Shown here in pieces: positions 20,745 through 31,668 of a stretch of DNA of 64,000 bases. Below the pieces are notes generated by a model. The model was not told the origin of the DNA. It did not search any database and saw nothing but the letters and a program-made list of their open reading frames with translations. Location of the stretch: NCBI GenBank assembly GCA_028274465.1, contig CM051458.1:51387253-51451252 (forward strand), in the 5' to 3' direction. Position numbers and translations under genes: made by a program. How positions within the stretch are numbered: the first letter of the stretch is position 1; each line of letters opens with the position of its first letter. This DNA is from Plantago ovata (Eukaryota > Streptophyta > Magnoliopsida > Lamiales > Plantaginaceae).

Positions 20745-21309
20745 TTCGATTTCCAGGAGAAATAATATAGAACGAAAATAATAAATCAACTATTGAAATA
20801 TTATTTCTAAATACACAGTCAACATAACTAAACAACAAGGTCCTTTAGCTGTTTAGCTCCCACTATTTTCACATATGCTTGCCCCCACAACAAACATACG
20901 GGTAATGTCCAACAAGTTACCGTAGTGGCCAAGATCCAAATCCATACTATGCTATACTCCAATGGGGGCTGGTCGCATAGCATAATATGACTGGTAGGAC
21001 TAGTAGAACTATCCAATTGCGTCACGCAACTCTTGGTTGTTAAATCTAATTTAACTCGATGCCCTACATATTGTACCTATCGAGGTCGCTAGATACAATA
21101 TGCAGTAAGTCATAACCATAGGCTTACTCTAATCTGACGATTACTGCGAGTCTCGTAAGACGAGGTCGCCAATACAAGAAAACGCAATGAAAGTTCAGAA
21201 TTAAAGCACCCTATGGAAAGCATCTCAGAAATACATACATATACATATTTCTGTACTTATATTGGTTGGGGCTTGTAGCTTGAGGGTTGTTATCAGTCAT
21301 CTACAAACA

Positions 21310-21490
21310 AATAAGGGCGTCGCCTACCCATCATGCATGAACGGTCTACACGTAATGGATGCCGCCTATCCATTCTAGTTCTAAACGCGGTCAAGCACAT
21401 AATGGGTGCCGCCTACCCATACATAAAATATGCGGTCCGACATATAAGAGGGCGCCGCCTACCCTCGCATGCATAGCGGTCGAACGGAAA
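21310..21490. repeat. Four short GC-rich hairpin units in the copia leader
   Basis: GGGCGTCGCCTACCC, TGGATGCCGCCTATCCA, TGGGTGCCGCCTACCCA and GGGCGCCGCCTACCC occur at 40-60-bp steps, separated by AT-rich DNA containing CGGTC. Each motif is an imperfect inverted repeat with a conserved GCCGCC-like core, so the transcript could form a row of similar stem-loops between the primer site and gag. Confidence 0.7.
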
Positions 21491-21965
21491 GTAAAATACT
21501 TGGTATATAAACATGCATTGTCAAACAATAACATATCGAGCATATGAAACAAGTAGTAGCCTATGTGGATGACAAATGACTTCATAATTTCATTATGAAA
21601 ATTATAATCCCATAATTATAATCTCTATGAAATAATTGAAAATTTGGACTAGATTGAAAAATCGAAAATTCTATTGACCAAGTAGCAATTTCGAAAACCC
21701 GAAGGACTTAATTGTAATTTTTTGAAACCATAGAGGTGTTAAATCTAAAATTCAAAAGTAGAAGGACTAATTTGTAATAAACAATAAATTGATAAATTAC
21801 AAATAAGCCCTTTAACTTTATACTAATTAAATTTAACCCCTCTAGTTAAAAACAATTACAATTAAATCATATTTATATTCCAAATATAAAGGTCAATCCT
21901 CAAAATTTTCAAAAATTCGATTTTGGGTCCAACCAGAAAAAAATATATATATATTAAAATATAGG

Positions 21966-22359
21966 ACGGGTCCCACGGTGCCTGCGGCCCCGGGCGCCCG
22001 GCGCCCGCGGCACGCGGGCACCGGCCGCGGGTGCAGACGCCCGGCGCCTGGGGCGCCGGGCGCCTGCGTCCGCAAGCCCCCCGGGTACCTGCGTCCCGCA
22101 GGTAACCGGGTGCCCGCGGCACACGGGCGCCTACGGTGCCGCAGGCGCCCGAGCGCCCCAGGCGCACGGGCACCGCGGCCGCAGGCGCGGGTGCCCGCGG
22201 CACGCGGGCGCCTAGCGCCCGTGCCGCGGGCGCCCGGCGCCCCAGGCGCACGGGCGCCGCGGGTGCCTGCGTCCCGCAGGCACCCGGGTGCCCGCGGCAC
22301 ACGGGCGCCTAGCGCCCGTGCCGCGGGCACGGCGCCTGCGGCACGCGGGCGGCCCGGTC
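21966..22359. repeat. Extremely GC-rich degenerate repeat block in the copia leader
   Basis: About 390 bp composed almost wholly of G and C, inside otherwise AT-rich DNA. It is built from shuffled short palindromic modules such as GGGCGCCCGGCGCC, GCCCGCGGCACGCGGGC and CCTGCGTCCCGCAGG. It lies between the primer site (22,533) and gag (20,744). Open frames across it on both strands reflect low-complexity composition (Ala/Pro/Arg/Gly), not genes. CpG density is very high for a plant element that would be expected to be methylated. Confidence 0.85.
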
Positions 22360-22517
22360 AATATATATAATTTTAATTTTTTTTTTTTTTTTTTAAAATA
22401 TATATTCTAAATTTATATAAAACAAAACTTTTGAAAATCGAATTAATCATAGAATCAATTGCATTCACATATCTACAAAATCATACAATATATATACGTA
22501 TATACGTAATCAATTAA

Positions 22518-22533
22518 CCTGGCTCCGATACCA
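22518..22533 (-). other. Primer binding site for initiator tRNA-Met
   Basis: One base after the 5' LTR end, the minus strand reads TGGTATCGGAGCCAGG. This differs at one base from the complement of the plant initiator tRNA-Met 3' end (TGGTATCAGAGCCAGG), the standard primer of copia elements. Confidence 0.9.
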
Positions 22534-22534
22534 C

Positions 22535-24622
22535 TGTAAGAAAATACGATCAGAGTTTCCCCTAGGGTACGCAGCGGAATTTCAAAAATTTTCTTAACAT
22601 ACAGGTTAATTGATTATGTATATGTCGTATATATTTAAACACGTCAATTAGAAGACTAACCTTACTTCCAAAGCAGCTTCCAAGTCTTCGTAATAATCCG
22701 GTGTATCTTCTCCTTCGTCGAAGTCGAAGATATCTGCAATACTTTAATTATCTGCAAGACAATAAAAGTTAGTTTCCAGCTCCTAGAACCTCAGCCTTGG
22801 TATCCACGGATGAACAGCCTATCGGAAAGAATGCTAGGATATTCTTTGTGTGACCAAGAAGACGGGGCGGCAATTCCTCCGGTAGGTGGCGCGCGCGTAG
22901 GCTTGTAGAGGAGGGGAGAGTTTTTATTTTCTCTAAGAAAACTGGGTAGAATGACTGTAAAAGTCTATTCAAGTCTGTGTCAAAAACTCTCTAATAGTCT
23001 ACTATATATAGTAGTCAATAGAAGCCTAAAGCATAAGCAATTAGACTTCGTAAAGGAATAAGAATCTAATTCTTATCGCACTAGGAAACCAATATCAAGT
23101 CTAGATTCATTCCCAATCAAATTAAAACTCAATCAGGAAAATCTAACTTATCCCTTAGACTTGTAATAGAGGAAGGAGTCGAACTCCATCCCCTCATCAA
23201 TCACTGCGCGCGCGCGCGCTCTCCCAGGGACAGTAGGTGGGTCCCGATTTTGGGACCCACTTATAGTTCTAAGGCAATTCAAACTCCAAGTAGATTTTGC
23301 CATGTGCATATGTTAATTCTAAATTAACATATCCTTTTTAATCAAACCTCCATTATATTTCAAAAATATAATCTTTAATTGTATTTACATAAATACAATT
23401 AATTAGCCAATTCAATTAATAATTCCAAATCATTAATTGAGCCACTATATATTATAATTAATTCCAAGTTAATTATAATCCATCAATCACAATTAATTCC
23501 AAATTAATTGCGATTCCATCTTCAAGGATATTCTGATAGACTGAATCACCACATAGTGTGACCCATAGGGCCTCATCGTATTAAGCAAGTCCTAGACTAG
23601 GCAACATGGAATTCCTAGACGGTTCCATTTGCAATGTTAATACGTGAGGACGTTTGATAGGTTTCTAGAAGCTAACCCTTTCGTTGCGAAGTCTGTTGCG
23701 CTCAACGCGGCGATGGTAACGTCCCTTCATCTAACTTGCTCGAATGTATCTAGGATCGATGAAGTGTCTATCCCAATAATACATCCACGGACGTCTTCAG
23801 TGAGTTGCATGGTGAATCAAATATCTATTATGAACATCGTAATAATATTGATACGCTGGCCAGCGGTTTTACCATCACAACTATGAACGACTATGAGCAG
23901 TGCTCTCCTGTGCTACACTTGAGAGATGAATCCTTCACATAATCACTTATCACCCCCATTTGTATGTAGCCATTATCCTGGATCGTGTCTTAGGTCAGCT
24001 GCTTATTCAGAGCTGACATCGACGGGTCCACCAAGGATATGGGGCAACAAATGTGATGATAAAGTCCTGTAAGTACAAAGGACGAATGACATCAATTCGA
24101 CAACTCACCGGTTCCCATAGACACGTCGGTGTAGAGTATACATCGATGGGAGTGTCCGGTGGGTACTTCCATTGTTCGATAAAGCTTCTTCGAACAACTA
24201 TGCGCAGTTATGGGAACGTTCCTTGATTGTCCAACAATCCGTTCCGTGGCCGTGGGATTGGCTCACACTTGCTCCAACAAGTATAACCTCCACGCATACT
24301 AGTCTTGTCAGGTTCATTCAGACCCCCACATCCGAGATGAACCACGACTAGGGAGAGTTTGGGATAGATGATAACTCACATAGCTCCCACTAACTGTGTG
24401 ATCGATCATCTATCCGAGGGGACATGTTTAATATCAATACAGACAGTAATAAAGATATGACATGCTGCAGCCTGGTGTAATATAAATATGGAAGCGATAC
24501 TCAATAGTAAAATGCAACAAACATATATTATATTACGTTGACCTGTGTAATAGTACATATATGTCCTCTATAAGGGCACCATGCCCTTAGTAAGGACTGT
24601 CTCTAGGACATATACACTATCA
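22535..24622 (-). repeat. 5' LTR of the copia element (2,088 bp)
   Basis: Partner of 14,506-16,583, carrying the same palindromic TATA region (about 23,000-23,014). It would drive transcription leftward through gag and pol. It differs from the 3' LTR by scattered substitutions and small indels. Confidence 0.95.
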
Positions 24623-24991
24623 CAAAGTCCAGATAAGTTTCTTCTGCCGCCGCCAAGGTACACAAACAACCTCTAATAGTCACAAGATCGTCAATACCAT
24701 AAAAATCAGCTGGAATCGGAATCTCTCGAATGTCTTCGGTCGCCAAATCTAAAGCAACAATAACACCATGGCCAGGTTGAGCAGTCATAGCGCTCTAGTG
24801 CATAGCCCCATTCAGAATACACCGATACTCAACAAAAACATGTGGGTAATTACGGTTGAGATCATCAACCTTCAATGTCTTCCATGCATTTTTTTTGCTT
24901 CAATGTCTTCCATGCATTTTTTTGAAAGAGTATATTTCGATTGAAATATCAGGGCTAAATGGACCAACGTACGTGGCCACCACAATCTTAT
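24623..24991 (-). pseudogene. F-box gene, middle segment between the two retrotransposons
   Basis: The minus strand continues the FBA domain: IVVATYVGPFSPDISIEIYS on the right, and HGVIVALDLATEDIREIPIP then TIRGCLCTLAAAEETYLDF on the left. Two lesions are visible. A ~27-bp unit containing AATGCATGGAAGACATTGAA is tandemly duplicated (24,870-24,924) and creates a stop. A TAG follows AMH at about 24,794, where related proteins normally have tryptophan. Both flanks are insertion sites: CAAAG on the left, CTTAT on the right. Confidence 0.9.
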
Positions 24992-25746
24992 TGTTGAAGG
25001 GTAATTTGTATTTCTCTCTAAGTTTGCAATAAGTCGCTAGTCTAGGTCATTCTAGTTCTTCTTCTTGTAGTATCACTCTGAGATAGGAAATGAGCCTTCT
25101 TGTAGCTTCCTCGTACCTGAAATACACTAGAGGGGGGGGGGGTTAGTGACTCTTGCCCGGTCTGTAAGGTATCAGACCGGAGAGGCGACTTTACGAGTAG
25201 GGAGTTGTGAGGCTTCCCTAGTACGAGTAGTAAAGGTGGTGGTCGAGAGGAGTTATTAATGCTTACTGTTGAGGAGTAAATGAGGCCTTTATATACTTGT
25301 GGCCCTTCAACTTCCGGTCGCGTAGGATTACGACACGTGTACGGCTAGGATTGAGGCCTTCCTCGGTCCAGGCCCATTAAGGAGGTCCATGGGCCTTGGC
25401 CCAAGGGAGCAACCATGGCTGGTCGCTCAGGGTCCTCGTGCATTCCTTGTACGTGGAAGATGCGAGTAGTGTCCTGCTCAGTTTCTGTCAAGGAGCGTTA
25501 CCTTGACGTAAGGTCTCCTCGAGCCCGAGAGATGCTCCTCGAGCTCACTGGCAGCTTTGTCCTTGTGATGAGCTTATTTTGAGGGTTGTCCTCCCAGTGA
25601 TGGTCGGACCCTATGTTGGTCGGTCCACACCTTAGTGACATACTTGGGTGTGGTCGTGCCCCTTGAGGGACGACCTATGATGCTTTGTCGCGCTCTTAGA
25701 CCGCTCCAGTTCGTACATGCGGACTGGACATATTTCAACACTAACA
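24992..25746 (-). repeat. 3' LTR of gypsy element 1 (755 bp)
   Basis: Matches 38,150-38,903 except for a handful of substitutions and a different G-run length near 25,131. A TATA-like sequence (AGTATATAAAGG, minus, 25,286-25,297) is the probable core promoter. Confidence 0.95.
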
Positions 25747-25758
25747 TATGTCCCCCTA
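25747..25758 (-). other. Polypurine tract of gypsy element 1
   Basis: Minus-strand TAGGGGGACATA directly abuts the 3' LTR start TGTTAGTG. Confidence 0.8.
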
Positions 25759-25989
25759 GTTTCCAAGTATCTTTGTAGAAGATAGTTGAGGAACTATGTT
25801 GAAGTAGAGGTCGAGCAGAGCCTCGACTAGTAGTGGGCGAAAAAAGATTTCCGTATTCGCGCCTTGGTATCTTTCCCTCCTCCTATCTCTCCCTCCCCCC
25901 CTTTTTATAGGGTGCGAGCAGACGTTGCTCGGACCATATGAAAAGAGGTATTTTTGCTGGGAAAAGATCGGATCCGGGTAAGTATTCCT

Positions 25990-26340
25990 TGGTGGAATGG
26001 AATGAATTCCTGCCGTTTTTTCTTTGCAAAATATCTCGCGGAGAGATACTTGTGTAAAAGGAATGGAATGACTTCCTGCCGCTTTTTTATTTGCAAAGTA
26101 TCTCGCGGAGAGATACTTGTGTAGAAGGAATGGAATGACTTCCTGCCGCTTTTTCTTTGCAAAATATCTCGCGGAGAGATACTTGTGTAAAAGGAATGGA
26201 ATGACTTCCTGCCGCTTTTTTATTTGCAAAATATCTCGCGGAGAGATACTTGTGTAGAAGGAATGGAATGACTTCCTGCCGCTTTTTATTTTGAAAGTAT
26301 CTCACGGAGAGATACTTGTGTAAAAGGAATCTCGAGGAGA
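25990..26340. repeat. ~65-bp tandem repeat, about five units
   Basis: The unit contains GGAATGGAATGACTTCCTGC, a T-run with TTTGCAAAATATCTCG, and the palindromic ATCTCGCGGAGAGAT followed by ACTTGTGTA. ATCTCGCGGAGAGAT recurs near 26,033, 26,098, 26,165, 26,230 and (as CTCACGG) 26,299. It lies between the 3' LTR and the promoter of the antisense gene. Open frames across it on the minus strand are only repeat translations. Confidence 0.9.
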
Positions 26341-26676
26341 GATATCTCTATGAGCGGCTCCTCGAGCCACTGCCACGTGTCCGTCGATTTTTTGCTTTTC
26401 TAACATTTTTCTCAATGTTGTCTCGAGGAGGAAAGATCATGGTCGTCGATCTGTCTCTGTGTGTCTCGAGTAGGGTGGTGCTCGCGCTGCGAATTGTCTA
26501 CTGTGGTTAGGTAATCCGCTCCGACATTGGGAACCGTGCCCGCTCTAGAGCGGGAGCGTGGAGGGCAAAATGGGTAATTCGTCCGGCGGCTGTAATCTGG
26601 GCCGTTGATCTTGGGTACGTGGTCGGTCCGGATGGCGCGAGGGCATGCGTCGTTTCGTATCCCCGAGATACCCTTC

Positions 26677-26684
26677 TATAAATA
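26677..26684 (+). promoter_or_regulatory. TATA box of the antisense gene in gypsy element 1
   Basis: TATAAATA within CTTCTATAAATAGGTCAACAC. A start site would fall near 26,710 (GGTCATTCCACAC). A donor-like CAA|GTAAGT at about 26,897 and an acceptor TTTGCCCACCTTTAG just before the ATG at 27,514 suggest a ~600-bp leader intron. The promoter points rightward, against gag-pol. Confidence 0.7.
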
Positions 26685-27513
26685 GGTCAACACTCGGTCA
26701 TTCCACACTTTTCGCAATCCGAATATTCAGAGCTAAAAAGAGAGAGCGAGGAGAATTCCAGTGACCGACGAGTGTGAGTGATCGAGCCAAGTGACGCGCG
26801 AGGAGCTTTTCCGGTGTGCAGAATCCAAGTTTCAGGCAGATTTTCCGACTTTTCCGACCTTCTTTCCGGTTTCCAACCTTCATACACTAACTATCAAGTA
26901 AGTTTCTTCACTCACATTACGATTATTTGCTTTTAATCGCCTCTTTTTGCCTCTTTTTGCCTTGAATTTCCTGCTTTCTTGCTTTTGGTTTTGCCCTTTG
27001 TATTTCGGTTTTGCCCTTTTTGATTTCGCCTTCCTAGAATGATGTTATCTGAATAATTGCCGGTGGATGGCAACCTTTGGACGGCATTGGACCTAATAAA
27101 CTGTAAACGGACCTGTAAACGGACTTTAACGGGATCGAATTGAACCGATTTGACTTGCATGGCCGTAGAAGTAGTTCCCCCTTATGTCTTTGTTACTTTG
27201 CTGTAAACCCCTTGTCGCCTCCTCCTTAGAATAAGGCCGTAATTGTAACAGTAGGATTCCTCTGTTTCCTCGAGCGGTTGGTCGCTCGGTTGCTCTTCGA
27301 TTTTTACATACGCATGCTCGTTTTACTTATGCTTCGAGCGGTTGGTCGCTCCATGTATGCTCCTCGCTCTACTTTTGTATTACTGTAGGGTAACTTATTT
27401 TCTTTTCGCTTGAGATTTTTCTCCGTTCGGGAGGTCGAACGTAATGAATATACCTAAAAGGACCTCTCGGACTATCACAAACCATCCTAACTTCTTCTTT
27501 GCCCACCTTTAGG

Positions 27514-30500
27514 ATGTCCGAGAGGAGCGATGACAGTCAGAACCAATCGGCCGCTGGAGAGTATGGGAGCGACCATACTACGTCGCCTGATACGTCAGAC
27601 GTATCGGCGACCTTTCTAGATGACACCTTGGAGCAAGCTGTCGAGGAGCCGCAAGTTGAGCTTGGTGGCGAGGAGGAGGCATCCGCGGGTAAAAAAGGTG
27701 GCGATGCTAATGCCGAGGAGGAAGATGAAGATACAGAGAGCGAGGAAGATCTGTATCAATTGGTGAGTCATAAGAGGCGCCGTACCGAGGATGATGATTT
27801 CATCGACGATCGGACGGAGGCGGAGGGTGGTCCTTCCAACCCTGGGGTGTCCGCGGAGTTGATTACTCGCGCTGCCCAAGTTCACGGCCGCAACTATGGG
27901 GCGGTTCATGTGGTACCTCCTGCAGAAGTCAGGATCGAGGAGATGGATGATACAGAGAGGCCGGAGTTAGCCTTGGCCCTTTACGAAGAGGGTGAACACT
28001 CGACCCAACGCGGGAAGGCTCCAATTCCCGTTCAAATCATCGATAGCGATGAGACGGAAGAGGAGAGTGAGGAGGATGATGAAGCTACCTCTCCTCGGAC
28101 TAGTCCCCCATCGAAGAGGGTTAGGTTTCCTCCACAAACCACTAGGAGGGCTGTTATTACCGATGAGGAGGAGGATGAAGTTCCTTTGACGATCAGAGAC
28201 ACCAACAGGAATGAAGCTGGTCCGAGCACTAGATCTCCTTCCTTCTCGGAGGGGCAAAGGCATGCTATTAGAGATGCGAAGAGGTTCGCACGCGAGGAGG
28301 AGACTAGCTACCACTCTATCGATCCGACCACGATAGATTTCACTTTTCCGAGTGGGACCCGAGCACCCAATCCACTCGAGGACCAGGAGGGTGAGATGCG
28401 CCGTGCTCAAATGGCTGCTGACAAGAAAAAAGCGGAGAAGAGAGCGAGCAAGCGTTCTCGTTCTGGCAAGTCCAAGAAGGCGAAGGTTGTCGAGGAACCA
28501 GAGCCTAAAACCACTAAGGCTGCTGAGAAGAAATTTACGAAGAGTGCCCGCACGGTTGACCTCCCCGATCCTCAGGGCGAGAAGAACGAGGATGGCATTA
28601 TCCCGACCACCTCTTCTACTGTCAAAGTCGAGGAGGTTCCCACACTCAGGTGGAAGTATTCTCTTCCTGAGAATAAGTTTGACATCCTCGTGCCCAAGGA
28701 GGATCAAACTTTTTACAACGCTCCCCCTGGGTACATGGCCGTCCATTGCTTGAGCTTGGACCGAGGATGGATACTTCCATTCTGCGATGCTTTCCGAGAA
28801 ATCTTCAACACCCTGGGGATCGCTCCTTGGCAACTGGTGCCAAGTGCTTTTGGAACTTTGATATGCTTCGGAGTCTTTTGCATGAAGAAGGGGATCGAGC
28901 TTAACTTCCACAATTTTAACCAACTGTTCCGAGTCTCGATGAGCTCAGGGAACAAGTACTTCTATTACTTCAATGCTCGACCAGGCCTTGGTTTCATCAT
29001 GGACGCTCCTAGCTCCTCGGGCTACAAATGGTTTCATAGGTACTTCTACATCAGGAAGAGGAAGTTGCCTAACATGACCGAGGAGGAGGTAGAGTGGGGA
29101 GTACCCAAACTCATGTTCAGAGGGAAGATAGCGGACAAGCATCCTTTGCCCGAGGAGTCCGATCCCTGGGTCATGTAGCTCGAGGAGCAAAATCGGGAAC
29201 CCCATCCCGAGAAGTACTTCTACTGGGGGTTGGTCCTCCAGCCACTTCCGTTTTTGGCGGGTCTTTCGCCTTACGCGTACACAGGGTATATCGGGAACCG
29301 ATATACCAAAAAAGTCCTCTTCGGTAATATGTCTTTGTATTTTTTCTTCGCTTCGCACTTGCAATTTTTCTTTGCTTGCTTTGTTTGTTTGTAATATGTC
29401 CTTGCTTTTTTCCATTCCTCGTCAATTTTTGTTGCTCCTCGACCATACTGACTTGTGTTTATTATCTTGCAGCCTATTGGTTCTAGTGGATCATGTCGAA
29501 GACTTTGGCTGTGAAAGAGGAACAGAGGAGAAAGAAAAGGCTAGCCAACAAGCAAACAAAGATCCTCGGTTCTCTGAACTTGACCCCTCCTCGAAACGCC
29601 GCGCATCATCGGGATGCTTTAGTGCAGGAGGGGCTCGATACGAGAGAGAACCCCGTTGAGGCTATCAAGAGGGCCGAGGAGGAGGCTGCGGCGAAGAGGG
29701 CCAAGGAGGCTAAAGAGGCCGAGGAGGAGGCCCTAAACACCATCGAGGCGGAGAAGAGGCCGGAGAGGCCAGTGGCGAAGAAGGGAGCGAGGAAGCTCAA
29801 TCTTGGGGAACCAATGAGCCTGCCCGCAAGAAGGGTAAGGTAGCCGCTTCTGGAGATGAAGTGAAGCGGCTCATTCAGATGAGCGACCTTGACCGGGCGC
29901 ACGAGCTGAGCATGTGCTCGCTCCAGGTACTTTTCTTCACACTTTTTGTTGTAAACTTTTCTAAGTATAGGATTTTTTCCTCCTCGCTAACTGTGTTTTC
30001 TTTTTGCAGCTCGAGAACTTGAAGGAGGCTTATGGCCAAGTTGCTGCCGATAGGGCCGATATAGGGGTCGTGATCGAGGACCTCGAGAAGAAGCTTGCTG
30101 CTTCAGAGTCTAAAGCAAAGGTCTCGGAGGCTGAGGCCGGGCGGCTGAAAATCAAGGTGGACGAGCTCGAGAAGGAGCTGTCCAGGGAGAAGTCGAGGAG
30201 CAAGAGCTTCAAGGGTGCCTATGCCACTTTATCCGTTTGTATGGAAAAGTTCAAGGCAAGCATCCTGTCCTTCCTGAAAGGAAGCCGAGTCGCCGCTGCT
30301 CGCGACTTCATGTCCTCGGTCACCTACAAGCTGGCCCAGAGAGACGTGCAAGTGGCGTCTCGCGAGGAGGGCTTCTTCTCTTGCGTTGGCCAGCTGAAGA
30401 GGGTCAACTTGCTCCCGGCTGACTTCGATCCTGATGATCGCGAAGACTTGCATCCAGGGAGGCGCGAGGACCTCACTCCTTACCCCGATGAGGAGATTAC

Positions 30501-30855
30501 CGAGGAGATGCACGAGGCGTGCGAGTTTGGTGAGCTGGTGATCGATCCCGAAGTTCCCTATCCCAGCAAACCATCTTATCTTCCAGCCTGGGTGCCTGAG
30601 TGTCTAAGGAGCCGGATCATCTATCCGTTCGAGAAGGCAGCTCTTCGGAACGCTGCTTGGGTGAAGTTGAGTGATCCGGTCCTCGGGAGGGCAGCTGACT
30701 TCATCGAGCCTGAGCTAACTATGTACCAGAAGGCGATCGAAGAGGCTCGAGCTCAGGAGCGAGACGACGCTGAAGGCCATGAACTGAGCTCCGTGCGAGG
30801 AGCTGCAAGCGCGACCACCCCGGTCACTGAATTCACTGATAGTCGCACTCGTTAA
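27514..30855 (+). pseudogene. Three-exon antisense gene of the Tat element (gypsy-type 'Transposase_28'-like protein with coiled coil)
   Basis: Exons: 27,514-29,323, 29,473-29,926 and 30,010-30,855, with donors TTCG|GTAATA and CCAG|GTAC and acceptors TTGCAG. The start MSERSDDSQN follows an intron acceptor, which favours it over the in-frame ATG at 27,499. Exon 1 has a long acidic, lysine-rich disordered part, then a conserved globular domain (LDRGWILPFCDAFREIFNTL, PSAFGTLICFGVFC, GYKWFHRYFYIR) like the domain annotated in plants as putative gypsy-type transposon protein. Exon 2 is charged and coiled-coil-like. Exon 3 has heptad-rich helix (VIEDLEKKLAASESKAK), then CLRSRIIYPFEKAALRNAA. Homologous exons with the same borders lie at 55,894-58,918. 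Lesions: TAG at 29,176, a second in-frame TAG at about 29,484, and a one-base loss near 29,805. Function of this protein class is unknown. Confidence 0.8.
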
Positions 30856-31031
30856 GACCGGGGAGCCTCTAGAAGACCGAGTATGCTCGGGCCTGTTGTA
30901 ATCTTTTACATTTTCCATACTTGCACTTTTTTCCGAACAATTTTCATTCGGCCCTTTGAGGCACTCCTCGCAACATATATGTTTGTAATATAAGTTCAAC
31001 TGTTGTCGTTTCTTCGCTACTCTTTTCTTTC

Positions 31032-31037
31032 AATAAA
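31032..31037 (+). terminator. Poly(A) signal of the antisense gene
   Basis: AATAAA, 177 bp after the antisense stop codon and following a T-rich stretch. It ends the antisense unit before the minus-strand pol ORF, whose stop is at 31,669. Confidence 0.55.
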
Positions 31038-31668
31038 ATGCATTGCTTTTCGCTTTCTTACTTGTACTTGTGTTCTTACCAATTCCAATTTTTGTTATGA
31101 CGTATAACTTGGATAGAGTAGTCAAACACGTATAAGTTAGAAACGAGAACCAATGTTCTTCGCTACAAGCTCTTCGACCTATCAACGTAGATTCTGCGCT
31201 TCTCGATCGTTTTGACCACTTAGTAAAGAATTCTAAGTGTTGAACTTAGAAAAATTTTCAAGTGTTGAGTTAGAAAGACTGGAAGTCGCTCTATTCGATC
31301 ACTTCCGTCTCCTCGCTTTTTCTTCTTTGAATGGTTTCCTGATTAATTCTCTCATAGAGTTTGGAGAGCGGGGAGGGTTCCCCTTAATCATGGAAATCGA
31401 ATAGCTTTTATGTAGGTCAAGTAAGCTTTCTCGATCGAGTAGTCATATTTTTTGAGTATAGTGGCTCTATACTTGAACATTTTCTTGTTGAAAGATAGAC
31501 ATTGTATTGATTTGTCGGAAATGCAACTACAATGGGGGCTCCTCGACCGGCTTGCTTACAACAACTTCTTAACAAAAACGAGAGGTACCTCTCACTAGGA
31601 CCAGTGAGGAATCCTTCTCGGTCTATTTCCCATGGGTTCTTCCAAAAAGCTTATTTCTCCCCACAACT
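31038..31668. other. Spacer between convergent gag-pol and antisense gene
   Basis: No coding potential in either direction. It corresponds to the 3' ends of both transcripts. The same spacer in gypsy element 2 (53,767-55,893) is interrupted by a solo LTR. Confidence 0.5.

Larger units (their letters stand above)
14506..24622 (-). mobile_element. Complete Ty1/copia LTR retrotransposon, minus orientation, TSD CAAAG
   Basis: A 10,117-bp element with 2.08-kb LTRs at 14,506-16,583 and 22,535-24,622. It begins TGTAAGAAAATACG and ends CACTATCA, flanked by identical CAAAG (14,501-14,505 and 24,623-24,627). In its own sense (minus) the order is 5' LTR, primer site for initiator tRNA-Met, long leader with a GC-rich block, gag, protease, integrase, reverse transcriptase, RNase H, polypurine tract, 3' LTR. 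Integrase before RT defines Ty1/copia. All coding parts carry frameshifts or stops, so this copy is not autonomous. The LTRs differ at a few tens of sites by eye, including a ~10-bp indel near 15,963/23,990. The lineage within copia is not assigned. Confidence 0.95.

Noticed and set aside
21862-22370. Three overlapping 130-146-codon open frames rich in Ala, Pro, Arg and Gly
   Set aside because: Caused by the GC-rich low-complexity block; open in several frames at once, with no domain.
25756-26305. Minus-strand open frames with repeated HSIPFTQVSLREIF-like units
   Set aside because: Translation of the 65-bp tandem repeat; not a repeat protein gene.
27967-28923. 318-codon minus-strand open frame
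   Set aside because: Lies opposite the better supported antisense gene exon 1, begins nowhere meaningful, and has no recognised domain.
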